A stretch of DNA of 64,000 bases from Gillisella terrae (GTDB lineage: Bacteria > Pseudomonadota > Alphaproteobacteria > Rhizobiales > Rhizobiaceae): NCBI RefSeq assembly GCF_004801395.1, contig NZ_SSOA01000003.1, positions 124,001 to 188,000 of the forward strand. Direction: 5' to 3'. Under the pieces are notes generated by a model that did no database searches, was not told the DNA's origin, and saw only the letters and a list, made by a program, of their open reading frames with translations. How positions within the stretch are numbered: the stretch's first letter is position 1; every line of letters starts with the position of its first letter. Positions 52,635-60,955 of the stretch are shown here, one piece after another. Made by a program: the position numbers and the translations under genes.

Positions 52635-53027
52635 ATGTTTGACCATCATATCATCTGCAAGGACGGCTTCCGCAACACGGTTGAGAACGACAGGGTCGTC
52701 GGCTTTGAGTTCCAGGCACGTTTGCCCTATTATCGGGGTCTTGGACTTTCCATGGTTGAGGACCTCATTATCACCATCGATGGCGAAGCTGTCGCACGTG
52801 AGAACATTCGCTTCTCGGTTCGCGGCCGTACATGGTCGCTGGATGAAATGGAAACCTGCTATGATGATCGCTGGAATTTTGGCGAAAAAGCCACGATCAT
52901 CGTTCTGCGTGAGGGAGGCCTGAGCGCTGGCCCGCACAGGCTGAAGCTGGGCGAGCGTCTACGCATTTCCTATCTGCCCTTCGTACCAACCACCAGCTTT
53001 GAGACCCAGATCGAACTGGCTGCGTAA
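52635..53027 (+). CDS. DUF6379 protein, probable C-glycoside deglycosidase beta subunit
   Basis: A 130-residue beta-sandwich-type protein of the DUF6379/C-glycoside deglycosidase beta family (MFDHHIICKDGFRNTVENDR, SMVEDLIITIDGEAVARENI, LGERLRISYLPFVPTTSFET). It is 13 bp downstream of the TIM-barrel gene with its own ribosome-binding site, as in known alpha-beta deglycosidase pairs. It stabilises and helps form the active site of the alpha subunit. Substrate class is inferred. Confidence 0.82.
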   Translation: MFDHHIICKDGFRNTVENDRVVGFEFQARLPYYRGLGLSMVEDLIITIDGEAVARENIRFSVRGRTWSLDEMETCYDDRWNFGEKATIIVLREGGLSAGPHRLKLGERLRISYLPFVPTTSFETQIELAA

Positions 53028-53032
53028 TGAGC

Positions 53033-53069
53033 AGGAATGATGTATTGATTTAATCAATGCATCATTCCT
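53033..53069. terminator. stem-loop terminator after the deglycosidase genes
   Basis: AGGAATGATGTATTGATT and its near-exact inverse (one mismatch) with a 1-nt spacer, 5 bp after the DUF6379 stop. It is AT-rich and lacks a classical U-tract, but its location favours transcript ending. Confidence 0.6.
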
Positions 53070-53156
53070 CAATGATCAATTTCAAATGTGATCCATGTTT
53101 GTATGCCGTCCGGCTTCGTGTCTGCGGGCGCACGGCATTGTAACACTTTTAATATG

Positions 53157-53200
53157 CTGCATAATTCCTTAAATCGATTTCGATTTAAGGAATTATGCAG
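53157..53200. repeat. perfect 21-bp palindromic intergenic repeat
   Basis: CTGCATAATTCCTTAAATCGA, spacer TT, and the exact inverse. Related to the second half of the repeat at 39611-39718, and preceded by a similar ACTTTTAAT stretch, so the two are copies of one chromosomal repeat family. Confidence 0.85.
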
Positions 53201-53263
53201 TGGCTGATTTTCAGAAAGATGCTGAGCGGTTTTTCGTCTGGAAATTTTGAAAAACAAAGAGTC

Positions 53264-53302
53264 AGAGCGGTTCACTGTTTCGTTGAAACAGTGAACCGCT
53301 CT
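53264..53302. terminator. perfect 18-bp stem-loop, terminator candidate
   Basis: AGAGCGGTTCACTGTTTC, loop GTT, and the exact inverse, located between the convergent deglycosidase and porin genes. No strong U-tract follows, so it may be a repeat-type structure that also protects transcript ends. Confidence 0.65.
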
Positions 53303-53362
53303 TGATTATCTCATTCCTGTTTTCTTTTTGGGAAAAGCGGCTTCCACTTTTCCCTGAAAACT

Positions 53363-54436
53363 TTAGAATCTGTGCTGTAGGCGTACCCTGAACTGCACCT
53401 GATCAAGGTCATTTTTCCAGGATTTCCGATCATTCCAGCTTGTATAGCTCACTTCCGGCATCACAATCAGCTGGGGGGCCAGCGTGTAGACAATATTGGC
53501 CGTGGCCGCAAAGGTCCGGGTTCCATCGTAGCCAAGCTGCACATTCATCTTGGTCTTGTTGGTCAGCTTATACGCTAAGCCTGTCCAGCCTGCGGTACTG
53601 CCGCCCCAGGTGCCATAAAAGCTATCGACCAAACGAGTGCTTCTTCCGGAAGAATCCAGCGCATAATGATCTTCGTTGGTCTTGTAGCCAACCATGGCCC
53701 AGAGATTGAAACGATCATTCACATCATAGCTGAAGCGCGTTTTTCCGGCAAAGGCTTGATTGAGACTGTCATAGGCAGCTCGCAAAGATGTTGAAAAGCC
53801 CCCTTGCTCATAACGCACGCCACCGACGATATAGGGCATGTCACGCGCTTTGACATTGACATTTGCATCATCGTTGCCCCCTTCCTCGACCGATACGGTA
53901 AAGGCCAGGCGCGGATCGAGCTTTGCCGTGTAGCTGATCAGGAATGTGCGGTAACCGCCTGCGGGTATCACGCCATCATTGATAAATTCTCCATAGTCAT
54001 CATCAATGGTTTTAAAAGCGGTTTCATCAAGACCGGCTTTGAAACCATCCACCTGAATGTAATTTCGATAGAGGCGATACCCCTGAAAATTACCATTAGA
54101 ATAGCTGAAGCGATGCTCTGTCAGTGTCCTGAGCGTGCCCAATTCGCTATCGGAAGCCGTGCTGAAACGCAGCGTTGGCCGCAACACGGTAAAATAACCA
54201 TTGGGATCAGCGCCTGACCCCACATCGCCACCAGCTCCAATTTCTGCACGGATCTGGCCCTGAATGGAAAGACACGTCTCTGTGCCAGGAATATAAAAAT
54301 AGCCCCGACCGAACAGACTGCAGGCCCTGACATACTCCAGCGGCTCCTCCAAAAGTTGCTGCGCATAGCCTTTTGAACACGGCAGCACCGCCGCACAGGC
54401 CAAAAGACCTGCGCCGATCACTCTTCTCCCAAGCAT
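53363..54436 (-). CDS. outer-membrane porin (Porin_2 / Omp2b-RopA type)
   Basis: A 357-residue general diffusion porin of the Rhizobiales type. It has a signal peptide (MLGRRVIGAGLLACAAVLPC) and then the family motif YVRACSLFGRGYFYIPGTET with the two Cys of a disulfide (C..C, ETCLSIQGQIRAEIG). A 16-strand barrel ends in QVQFRVRLQHRF with terminal Phe. Start chosen at ATG 54434-54436 behind GGGAGGA. Its place within the C-glycoside cluster suggests uptake of plant glycosides. It is weaker in similarity than housekeeping porins by eye. Confidence 0.88.
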   Translation of the reverse strand: MLGRRVIGAGLLACAAVLPCSKGYAQQLLEEPLEYVRACSLFGRGYFYIPGTETCLSIQGQIRAEIGAGGDVGSGADPNGYFTVLRPTLRFSTASDSELGTLRTLTEHRFSYSNGNFQGYRLYRNYIQVDGFKAGLDETAFKTIDDDYGEFINDGVIPAGGYRTFLISYTAKLDPRLAFTVSVEEGGNDDANVNVKARDMPYIVGGVRYEQGGFSTSLRAAYDSLNQAFAGKTRFSYDVNDRFNLWAMVGYKTNEDHYALDSSGRSTRLVDSFYGTWGGSTAGWTGLAYKLTNKTKMNVQLGYDGTRTFAATANIVYTLAPQLIVMPEVSYTSWNDRKSWKNDLDQVQFRVRLQHRF

Positions 54437-54834
54437 TACATCCTCCCAAAGAGGCAACAAAAATTTGACGTGGCGGTGGGTCACCACGCACAAACGCCTC
54501 TGATCTATGTCTTAAAAAACGTCACGCACCGCGATAAGGTGACAGGCCATCGTTACCTGGCGAACTTACCTTTCATGGACGAAACAAAGGATCGTCCCGG
54601 TATTGTTATTCTGTTTGAGGTGCATAACTCACTCCCATTCATTATGCAGGCACGACATTAAGTTGCGGATCGTCAAATCAGAAATTTTAACTCTGCATAG
54701 CTGTATTTATCAGCTGAATAGGACAGGCCTATGCACCCGGCACCAAGACCTGGGTTGAGCTGCCATCCCGTTATGCCGCTTTCTCTCCGAGGATAGCACC
54801 TTGACGCCTCTATGGAGGGTTGCGGAACGGCCGC
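54437..54834. other. divergent promoter region between porin and monooxygenase operon
   Basis: About 400 bp without a convincing gene. Around 54625-54660 a TGCATAA-like inverted repeat (TGCATAACTCACT / ATTATGCAGG) can be seen. The region must contain the porin promoter on the minus strand; the plus-strand promoter is listed separately. Confidence 0.4.
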
Positions 54835-54879
54835 TTGACAATTGACTTCAGCTCATTATAAGAATTAATATTCTAATTC
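54835..54879 (+). promoter_or_regulatory. promoter and AT-rich operator before the monooxygenase operon
   Basis: TTGACA at 54835-54840 and TATAAG at 54857-54862, spaced 16 bp, form a good sigma-70 promoter. AAGAATTAATATTCTAATTC (54860-54879) overlaps the -10 box and is almost the same as the sequence at 51437-51456, containing AGAAT-N4-ATTCT and GAATTA-N6-TAATTC palindromes. A repressor bound here would block transcription of 54906-59025. Confidence 0.65.
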
Positions 54880-54905
54880 ATATTTCGCATTTTTGGGAGG
54901 ATTGT

Positions 54906-56027
54906 ATGCGTTTTTCCTTGTTTCTAAATGCCCGTGCCACGGCACCTGAGCAGGACCGTTTTGTCATGATGGCTATGCGCGACCATGCCTTGCATGCTGA
55001 AGCGCAGGGTTTTGAGGCAATTTTCACGCCGGATCATCATTTTACTGGCTATGCACCCTGGGCCTCGGATCCCATGATGTTTGCGGCCTGGCTGCAACCG
55101 CAATTGAAGCGCAAGACCACGTTGGGCTTTTCTGTCACCTCGGTTCCACTGCACAGCCCGGTGCGGTTCACCGAGCGGGTCAATCTGCTGGATCAGTTGA
55201 ATGACGGGCGCGTCCTGATTGGTGTTGGCTCAGGCACGACACCAGAGGAAATGATCGGCTTTGGCGTGAATTATAAGGATGCCTCTGGGATTTCAGACCG
55301 TAATCTGGACATTGCTGAAGCTCTTTGGGCCAAACAACCGGAAGACGCCCCTATCGAGTTCGACAACGGCCCTTATCAGGGTAAGGTGATCCAGCGTATT
55401 TCCCCGGTTGCCTACAGCAAGGGGCATGCGCCTTTGATGCCGGTTGCCTTTAAGGAAGCGTCCGTGCGGCGTGCAGCAGAAATGGGTTGGCCAGCTTTTA
55501 TTCCGGCCTTCAGCCCACCGATCATCAACAATCTCGAACCGATGACGCATGTCACCAGGCATTTCACCAAATATCGTGATCTGTTGATGGCATCGGGTCA
55601 TGATCAGGCGCGGCTTGATCACGCGTTGGCCTGGACAACTCATACCTATCAGTGTGTGCATGTGGCAGCGTCTGCCGATCAGGCACGGGCAGAGCTAGAA
55701 GAGATTTTGCGCGCCTATCAGGACGCTGTGAACCGGGAAAACGCCTTTGCGCGCAAGGCCGAGGCCGATGACGCCAACAAGAAGACGGATGTTAATCTGG
55801 ATGCCTTGACTGAGGAGTGGATTGCCACCTGGTGCCTGTACGGAACGCCGGAGCAGGTGATTGAGCATCTTGAACCGTATGCTGCTCTCGGCATTGGCAA
55901 TGTTCTGTGCGGCACCACCACTGGTCCTTTGACCGAGCGCCGTCTGGCGCTGGCAGAGCAGACCATTTCGCTGATGGGCCAGCGTGTGATTCCACATTTT
56001 GCCGCAAGCCGGAGGGCCGCCGCATGA
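54906..56027 (+). CDS. luciferase-like flavin-dependent monooxygenase
   Basis: A 373-residue LLM-class (bacterial luciferase-like, FMN-dependent) enzyme: FEAIFTPDHHFTGYAPWASD near residue 38, TTLGFSVTSVPLHSPVRFTE near 78, DGRVLIGVGSGTTPEEMIGF, and the C-terminal YGTPEQVIEHLEPYAALGIG. Such enzymes use reduced FMN and oxygen to oxidise organic substrates. The next gene, an FMN reductase overlapping it by 4 nt, supplies reduced flavin. In this cluster it could act on the released aglycone, but the substrate is unknown. Confidence 0.88.
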   Translation: MRFSLFLNARATAPEQDRFVMMAMRDHALHAEAQGFEAIFTPDHHFTGYAPWASDPMMFAAWLQPQLKRKTTLGFSVTSVPLHSPVRFTERVNLLDQLNDGRVLIGVGSGTTPEEMIGFGVNYKDASGISDRNLDIAEALWAKQPEDAPIEFDNGPYQGKVIQRISPVAYSKGHAPLMPVAFKEASVRRAAEMGWPAFIPAFSPPIINNLEPMTHVTRHFTKYRDLLMASGHDQARLDHALAWTTHTYQCVHVAASADQARAELEEILRAYQDAVNRENAFARKAEADDANKKTDVNLDALTEEWIATWCLYGTPEQVIEHLEPYAALGIGNVLCGTTTGPLTERRLALAEQTISLMGQRVIPHFAASRRAAA

Positions 56028-56632
56028 GCCAGCCTTTTATTGTCGGCTTCGGTGGTACAACGCGGCCAGGTTCTTCCAGCGAAAAGCTGGTTCGGGCCGG
56101 TCTTGCTGCCTGCGAGGCGCACGGGGCGAAAGTGCGCTTGTTTGATGGTGCCTACCTTTCCACCTTGCCGCATTACGCGCCCGAAGACCCGCAGCGTACG
56201 GCGGCCCAAACCGAATTTGTCGAAGCGATCCGCCAATGCGATGGCCTGATCATTGGAACGCCCGCTTATCATGGCGGGATTTCCGGGCTGGTGAAAAACG
56301 CGCTGGATCTGTTAGAGGATCTGCGTGCAGATGCCCGCGTCTATTTTGACGCGCGTCCGGTGGGACTGATGGTGTCTGCCGCGGGATGGCAGGGAACGGG
56401 CATCACACTTTCGGCCCTGCGAGATATGGTTCATGCCATGCGCGGTTGGCCTACACCGATAGGTGTGACCGTCAACTCACTGGCAGGCCCGATTTTCAAT
56501 GATCAAGGCAAAATTGCCGATCCGCAGGTGGCCGCAACAGTAACGGCACAAGCAGAGCAGGTCATCCGCTTTAGTCACGCATTCAGGGCAAGTCCTGCGC
56601 TTTCCGGCCAGGACTTGCAAAGGGCAAGCTGA
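56024..56632 (+). CDS. NAD(P)H-dependent FMN reductase
   Basis: A 202-residue flavodoxin-like reductase (FIVGFGGTTRPGSSSEKLVR at the FMN phosphate loop, GLIIGTPAYHGGISGLVKNA near residue 78, ARPVGLMVSAAGWQGTG near 112). It is coupled to the monooxygenase (ATGA at 56024-56027) and to the GH3 gene (TGATG at 56630). Its role is to provide FMNH2 to the monooxygenase. Start at ATG 56024 fits the family; an upstream frame is not conserved. Confidence 0.9.
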   Translation: MSQPFIVGFGGTTRPGSSSEKLVRAGLAACEAHGAKVRLFDGAYLSTLPHYAPEDPQRTAAQTEFVEAIRQCDGLIIGTPAYHGGISGLVKNALDLLEDLRADARVYFDARPVGLMVSAAGWQGTGITLSALRDMVHAMRGWPTPIGVTVNSLAGPIFNDQGKIADPQVAATVTAQAEQVIRFSHAFRASPALSGQDLQRAS

Positions 56633-59025
56633 TGGACAACACCGTGTTGGAGAAAACCCAAAAGCCACTTGCGCAGGAAGACAAGGCACTTCTCACCGCC
56701 GGTGCCACCATGTGGGGCACGGCTGCTGTGGGCGGTCTGCCTGTTCTCAATATGGCGGATGGTCCCATGGGCGTTGCCAGCGGCCGCGTTGATGAACGTG
56801 ATGTCGCCGTACTGACCCCTGCCCCCGTTGCGCTTGGGGCAAGCTGGGATGCAGATCTCGTGTACCGCATGGGACAAGTGATTGCCGCTGATGCAGCGCG
56901 TACTGGCGTCGATGCGCTGCTGGCTCCCAATCTGAACCTGCCACGCTCGCCCCTGGCAGGGCGTGCCTTTGAATATTTTTCGGAAGATCCCTTTCTGACC
57001 GGCAGCCTCGGCTTTGCCTGGACACAAGGCTTGCAGGCGGAAGGCGTGGGGGCCATTCCCAAACATATGGCCTGTAACGATAGCGAAACAGACCGCAACA
57101 CGGTGGACATTCAGGTGGATGAAGCCACATTGCGCGAAGTTTACATGCTGCCATTTGAAATGCAGCTTACGGCCAGACCCGCGGGCTTTCTCATGGCCTA
57201 TAATCGGGTCAACGGCTCCTATTGCGCCGAACATGCCTTGATGATGCAGCGGATTGTCAAAGGTGAGTGGCGCTATGACGGCATGCTGATTTCCGACTGG
57301 TTTGGGGTGCAGAATGGTTTGGCATCGGCGCAAAACGGGCTGGATCTGGAAATGCCGGGACCGGGCCGGCATATGGGGCAGCACGTTCTCTCCATGCTGG
57401 AAGACGGTACTCTCACACAAGAGCGACTGAATGATGCGGCGGAGCGTGTTGCATCCGCGGCCCGCCGCTTTGCGGGCAAGGGCAGACAGGCCCCACTGGA
57501 TCGGGAGGCACTTGCGGAGGCTGCCGCAGCAGGCATGGTGCTGCTGAAAAATGAAGGCGATGTTTTGCCACTTGATCCTGAGCGGCATCGACGTATTGCC
57601 CTGATTGGTCCAAACTGGACTGCTCCCTGTTATCAGGGCGGCACTTTTGCCAAGATCGCGGTGGACCCGGCTTTGCCAACGCCTTATCAGGCTGTCACCT
57701 CAGCGCTCAAGGGGCGGTTTGATCTTGTCTTTGCGCAAGGATGTCTGTCAGAACCTATCCTGCCACCGATGCCAGTCAGGCCCATTCAGGACCTCGGCGA
57801 TGGCCGCAGCGAGGGCATGACAGTATGCTATTTCGATAGCCATGATTTCACCCGGCAACCCGTGGCACAAGAGACCCGCGCAACCAATTCGCTGACATGG
57901 TTTGCCCGCACCGCCGTTGCCGCCATCATTGATCGTGCCGCAGGCGTGCGGGCCAGCGGCCTGTTTATACCGAAGCATACGGGCCGCCATCTGTTGTATG
58001 TAGGCGGTACAGGGTCTATCCGGGTGCTGGTCAACGGCGTTTTGTTGCATGAGGATCATGCCGTCTATGCGCCAGCGGATATTATGGGTCGGCTCAAATC
58101 CGGCGAGGCTGATTGCATTGAGGTGATGGTTGATAACCTCAAACCCATCAAAATAGAAATCGAGCTGCGCTATCCGCCAGCCCATGTGCAGGGCCTGTGG
58201 TATGGACTGGCAGAGCCGGACCGCAGCGAGGACATGTTGCGGGAGGCCGAAAAGGTAGCCGCCAGCGCCGATCTGGTGCTGTTGATGGTGGGGGAAACCT
58301 CGGATGCCAGCGTGGAATCCAAGGATCGGCAGGGGCTTGATCTGTCAACGCGCCAGCTTGAGTTGATCCGGCGGGTTTCGGCAGCCAATCCCGCCACTGT
58401 CGCCATCGTCAATGTTGGCCATGCCTTGTCGCTCGGCTTTGATGATCAGGTCAGGGCGCTGATGCTTGCCCTGTATCCGGGCCAGGAATTTGGCACGGCT
58501 TTGGCGCACGTGCTGACGGGCACGCGCGAACCGGGCGGGCGTCTGGCCTTCAGCATCGCACGCAGCGCAGACGATTACCCGGCTTTTGGCTTGCAGCCCG
58601 ATGCCCAAGGCAGGCTCTCCTATGATGAGGGGCGGCTCATCGGCTATCGTGGTTTGCAGGTCCGCCAGCGAAAACCGCATTTTGGCTTGGGCCATGGGAT
58701 GGGCTATGCCCGGATTGCGCTCACTGCAACGAAGTTTGCAGAAGGGCGGCTCTCCGCCACTATGACCAATTCGGCCGATCGGCCCGGAAAAGCTGTGGTA
58801 CAGCTCTACGCTCAACTTTCGGGCGAGGATTTTCTTAGCCTGGTCGGCTATGCCTGCGGCATGGTGCCCGCAAAAGGTCAGAGCCAGATGACTGTTGTGC
58901 CGGATATGCGCCCGTTGCGTCGCTGGCAGAACGATCAATGGATAACACCATCCAACGTTACGTTCTACGCTGGAGAAACCCTGGAATCGGCCTTGCAGCG
59001 CGGTGAGATTGGCACACTGCCGTAA
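56632..59025 (+). CDS. GH3 family beta-glucosidase with PA14 insert
   Basis: The 797-residue enzyme has a GH3 N-terminal TIM barrel (NMADGPMGVAS near 40-50, EYFSEDPFLTG, AIPKHMACNDSETDR near 141-155) with the nucleophile Asp222 in MLISDWFGVQ. A PA14-type insert follows (LFIPKHTGRHLLYVGGTGSI near 450), then the GH3 C-terminal domain (LVLLMVGETSDASVESKDR; PGQEFGTALAHVLTGTREP) and a fibronectin-like end. No signal peptide is present, so it is cytoplasmic. It would hydrolyse O-glucosides or cellobiose-like sugars accompanying plant flavonoids. Confidence 0.92.
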   Translation: MDNTVLEKTQKPLAQEDKALLTAGATMWGTAAVGGLPVLNMADGPMGVASGRVDERDVAVLTPAPVALGASWDADLVYRMGQVIAADAARTGVDALLAPNLNLPRSPLAGRAFEYFSEDPFLTGSLGFAWTQGLQAEGVGAIPKHMACNDSETDRNTVDIQVDEATLREVYMLPFEMQLTARPAGFLMAYNRVNGSYCAEHALMMQRIVKGEWRYDGMLISDWFGVQNGLASAQNGLDLEMPGPGRHMGQHVLSMLEDGTLTQERLNDAAERVASAARRFAGKGRQAPLDREALAEAAAAGMVLLKNEGDVLPLDPERHRRIALIGPNWTAPCYQGGTFAKIAVDPALPTPYQAVTSALKGRFDLVFAQGCLSEPILPPMPVRPIQDLGDGRSEGMTVCYFDSHDFTRQPVAQETRATNSLTWFARTAVAAIIDRAAGVRASGLFIPKHTGRHLLYVGGTGSIRVLVNGVLLHEDHAVYAPADIMGRLKSGEADCIEVMVDNLKPIKIEIELRYPPAHVQGLWYGLAEPDRSEDMLREAEKVAASADLVLLMVGETSDASVESKDRQGLDLSTRQLELIRRVSAANPATVAIVNVGHALSLGFDDQVRALMLALYPGQEFGTALAHVLTGTREPGGRLAFSIARSADDYPAFGLQPDAQGRLSYDEGRLIGYRGLQVRQRKPHFGLGHGMGYARIALTATKFAEGRLSATMTNSADRPGKAVVQLYAQLSGEDFLSLVGYACGMVPAKGQSQMTVVPDMRPLRRWQNDQWITPSNVTFYAGETLESALQRGEIGTLP

Positions 59026-59059
59026 GGATCGTGCCGTAAGTAAACGGTATACTCACAAG

Positions 59060-59097
59060 AAAAGCCACCGCCGAGATCAAAGGCGGTGGCTTTTTCG
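59060..59097. terminator. bidirectional Rho-independent terminator
   Basis: AAAAGCCACCGCC (59060-59072) and GGCGGTGGCTTTT (59082-59094) form a 13-bp stem with a 9-nt loop and T-runs on both strands. It serves the convergent GH3 and oxidase genes. Confidence 0.9.
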
Positions 59098-59125
59098 ACG
59101 TCGCATTTCTTGCTGACAGATGCTC

Positions 59126-60643
59126 TTATTGTTGTTTTCGCATCATAGCCACGGCATGATCTGCGGCCATAACCGCAAGGGCCACGGCCGTGAGCGTCGG
59201 GTTGCAGGCTGTAGGGGTTGGAATAATACCGTTGCCGCCCAGATAGAGATTGTCAAAACCCCAAACACGGCTGTTGGGATCACAGGTGCTGGTGCCATCA
59301 TCCACACTGCCCATTCGGTATGAACCTTGATAATGGAGCGATGTGCCAGCGGGAAGAATAATGGGTTTGCCAACAACCCGGCCCAACGATGCACCAACCC
59401 GCTCAACAACATCATGCGCTTTGGCCTGAAGAGAGCGATCAGCCTCACTCAGACAATAATCCAGCCTGAACCGCGGCATTCCCAGCGCGTCTTCACCGCC
59501 ATCAAAGATGATGCGATCTTCGGCTCTTGGCTGTTTGGCAGCAAACAGCCCAAGCCCGACGACAGGCCGTCCAGATCCATCAGATTTTGGCTCCAGTGGA
59601 ATGGGTGACGTATCCATCTGCATCAATTGTGCATGAAAAGGAAAGTCATCATCCGCATAAGGAATCCAGCTCACACCGGTTACGCTATCGCGCTGGTCGT
59701 TTGTCTCCGCATCCTGCTGGGTCTGCCACTGTCGATCAGGATCGAGTTCAATCAGCGAGATAACCTGCGGCTGATCATTCAGATAACGCCCCAAAGCGTC
59801 AGGCCTTATGTTGGAGGCATAAAGAAGTTGTGGCGTGCGAAAAGCATCGGCGGCAATCATCACAATTCCCGAAGAAACATTATACTCCCTGCCGCTGGCC
59901 AGATCACGCAGGCTCACCCCTGTCACACGACCATTGGAATGCAGCACACTGCGGCAGAGAGTCCCGGTGCGCAACTCCACGCCCTTTTCTGCACGGGTCG
60001 CAGGATCGGCCAGAGGCCCCAAGACCACATCCACACCCGCCCAGATCGGACCATCGACCCCGGGCCGGCAGGCAAGCGGCATGGGCTGCGGCAAACGATT
60101 TGGGGTGCGGCCTGCCCCAAAATCACGGCGCAATCGCTCAACGATGAAATCGGCTTGCGGGCTGGGCGGAAATCCGTCCTGACGAACCGATAGATACTGT
60201 TCCGCCACCGTAAATGCTGCGTCCTGCTGCTGCGCGGGCAGAAAATCGATTCGCTCCGCGCCGCCGGGACGAGGGCAAGCACAGGTCCAGTGGGCAGCCA
60301 TGCCGCCGACGTTGCTTGACATTGCCGCTGCAGGCATAGCCACGTCATCAGGTTCCGGCAGCGCATCGTGCCGCGCCAGAAACGTGCCGGGCCGCGCCTT
60401 CAACCTGTTGTCTGGTAAGCCATCGGGCAGGCGGGCAAGGGGAAAACTTTCCGCCTGGGCATAGGCTGCCACGCGATCCTGCGGCTGAAGATTGCGAATA
60501 TTGGTACCACCGCTGCCTTTCAAATCTTCTCCGGCCTCCACCAGAAGCAACTTGCATGGCCCATTTTGTTCGATAATCCGCCGTGCAAACCCCGATCCGA
60601 CCGGTCCGCTGCCAATCACGATAACATCAAAGACTTCCGGCAT
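59126..60643 (-). CDS. pyranose-oxidase-family GMC oxidoreductase, probable C-glycoside 3-oxidase
   Basis: A 505-residue FAD enzyme: the N-terminal dinucleotide fold FDVIVIGSGPVGSGFARRII with VEAG, then SSNVGGMAAHWTCACPRP near 109-126, the pyranose-2-oxidase motif whose His may bind FAD covalently. C-terminal catalytic His and Asn are in GTSLHYQGSYRMG and GIIPTPTACNPTLTA. This family includes CarA-type enzymes that oxidise the C3 hydroxyl of C-glucosides, giving the 3-oxo substrate cleaved by the deglycosidase encoded at 51602-53027. The assignment to C-glycosides is by gene neighbourhood; a plain glucose 3-oxidase is the alternative. Confidence 0.82.
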   Translation of the reverse strand: MPEVFDVIVIGSGPVGSGFARRIIEQNGPCKLLLVEAGEDLKGSGGTNIRNLQPQDRVAAYAQAESFPLARLPDGLPDNRLKARPGTFLARHDALPEPDDVAMPAAAMSSNVGGMAAHWTCACPRPGGAERIDFLPAQQQDAAFTVAEQYLSVRQDGFPPSPQADFIVERLRRDFGAGRTPNRLPQPMPLACRPGVDGPIWAGVDVVLGPLADPATRAEKGVELRTGTLCRSVLHSNGRVTGVSLRDLASGREYNVSSGIVMIAADAFRTPQLLYASNIRPDALGRYLNDQPQVISLIELDPDRQWQTQQDAETNDQRDSVTGVSWIPYADDDFPFHAQLMQMDTSPIPLEPKSDGSGRPVVGLGLFAAKQPRAEDRIIFDGGEDALGMPRFRLDYCLSEADRSLQAKAHDVVERVGASLGRVVGKPIILPAGTSLHYQGSYRMGSVDDGTSTCDPNSRVWGFDNLYLGGNGIIPTPTACNPTLTAVALAVMAADHAVAMMRKQQ

Positions 60644-60955
60644 TTTTCCTCTCCTCCATGCGTCGTCCCATCATCTCGGCTTATCGCGGTCTTTCCTGAA
60701 TCAGTAATGAAAAGCGCAGATGCATGGATCATTCCCATGAATGCATCCAGAGGATAGCCCGCAAATTTTCGAGGCGGGGGTATCAATTTCATGAATAGCC
60801 GAATCTGTAATTCTCATTTTCAAAGAAGCACCAAACGCGCGTATCCTGCGACAGATTTACACAGCAAGTTGCCACAATGTCCGTTTTCAAACAGGCCGGA
60901 AAGGACCGGTCCCTGATCGAAACCGGGTCATTTCAAGACTAAGGAGGAGAATGTC
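60644..60955. other. divergent promoter region between oxidase and transporter
   Basis: About 310 bp without a gene, holding the divergent promoters. GATGCAT (60719-60725) and ATGCATC (60741-60747) form a 7-bp inverted repeat spaced by 15 bp, a possible operator. The AT-rich palindrome seen at 51437 and 54860 is not clearly present. Confidence 0.45.

Noticed and set aside
56575-57588. 337-codon minus-strand frame
   Set aside because: Antisense of the GH3 beta-glucosidase; no family features.
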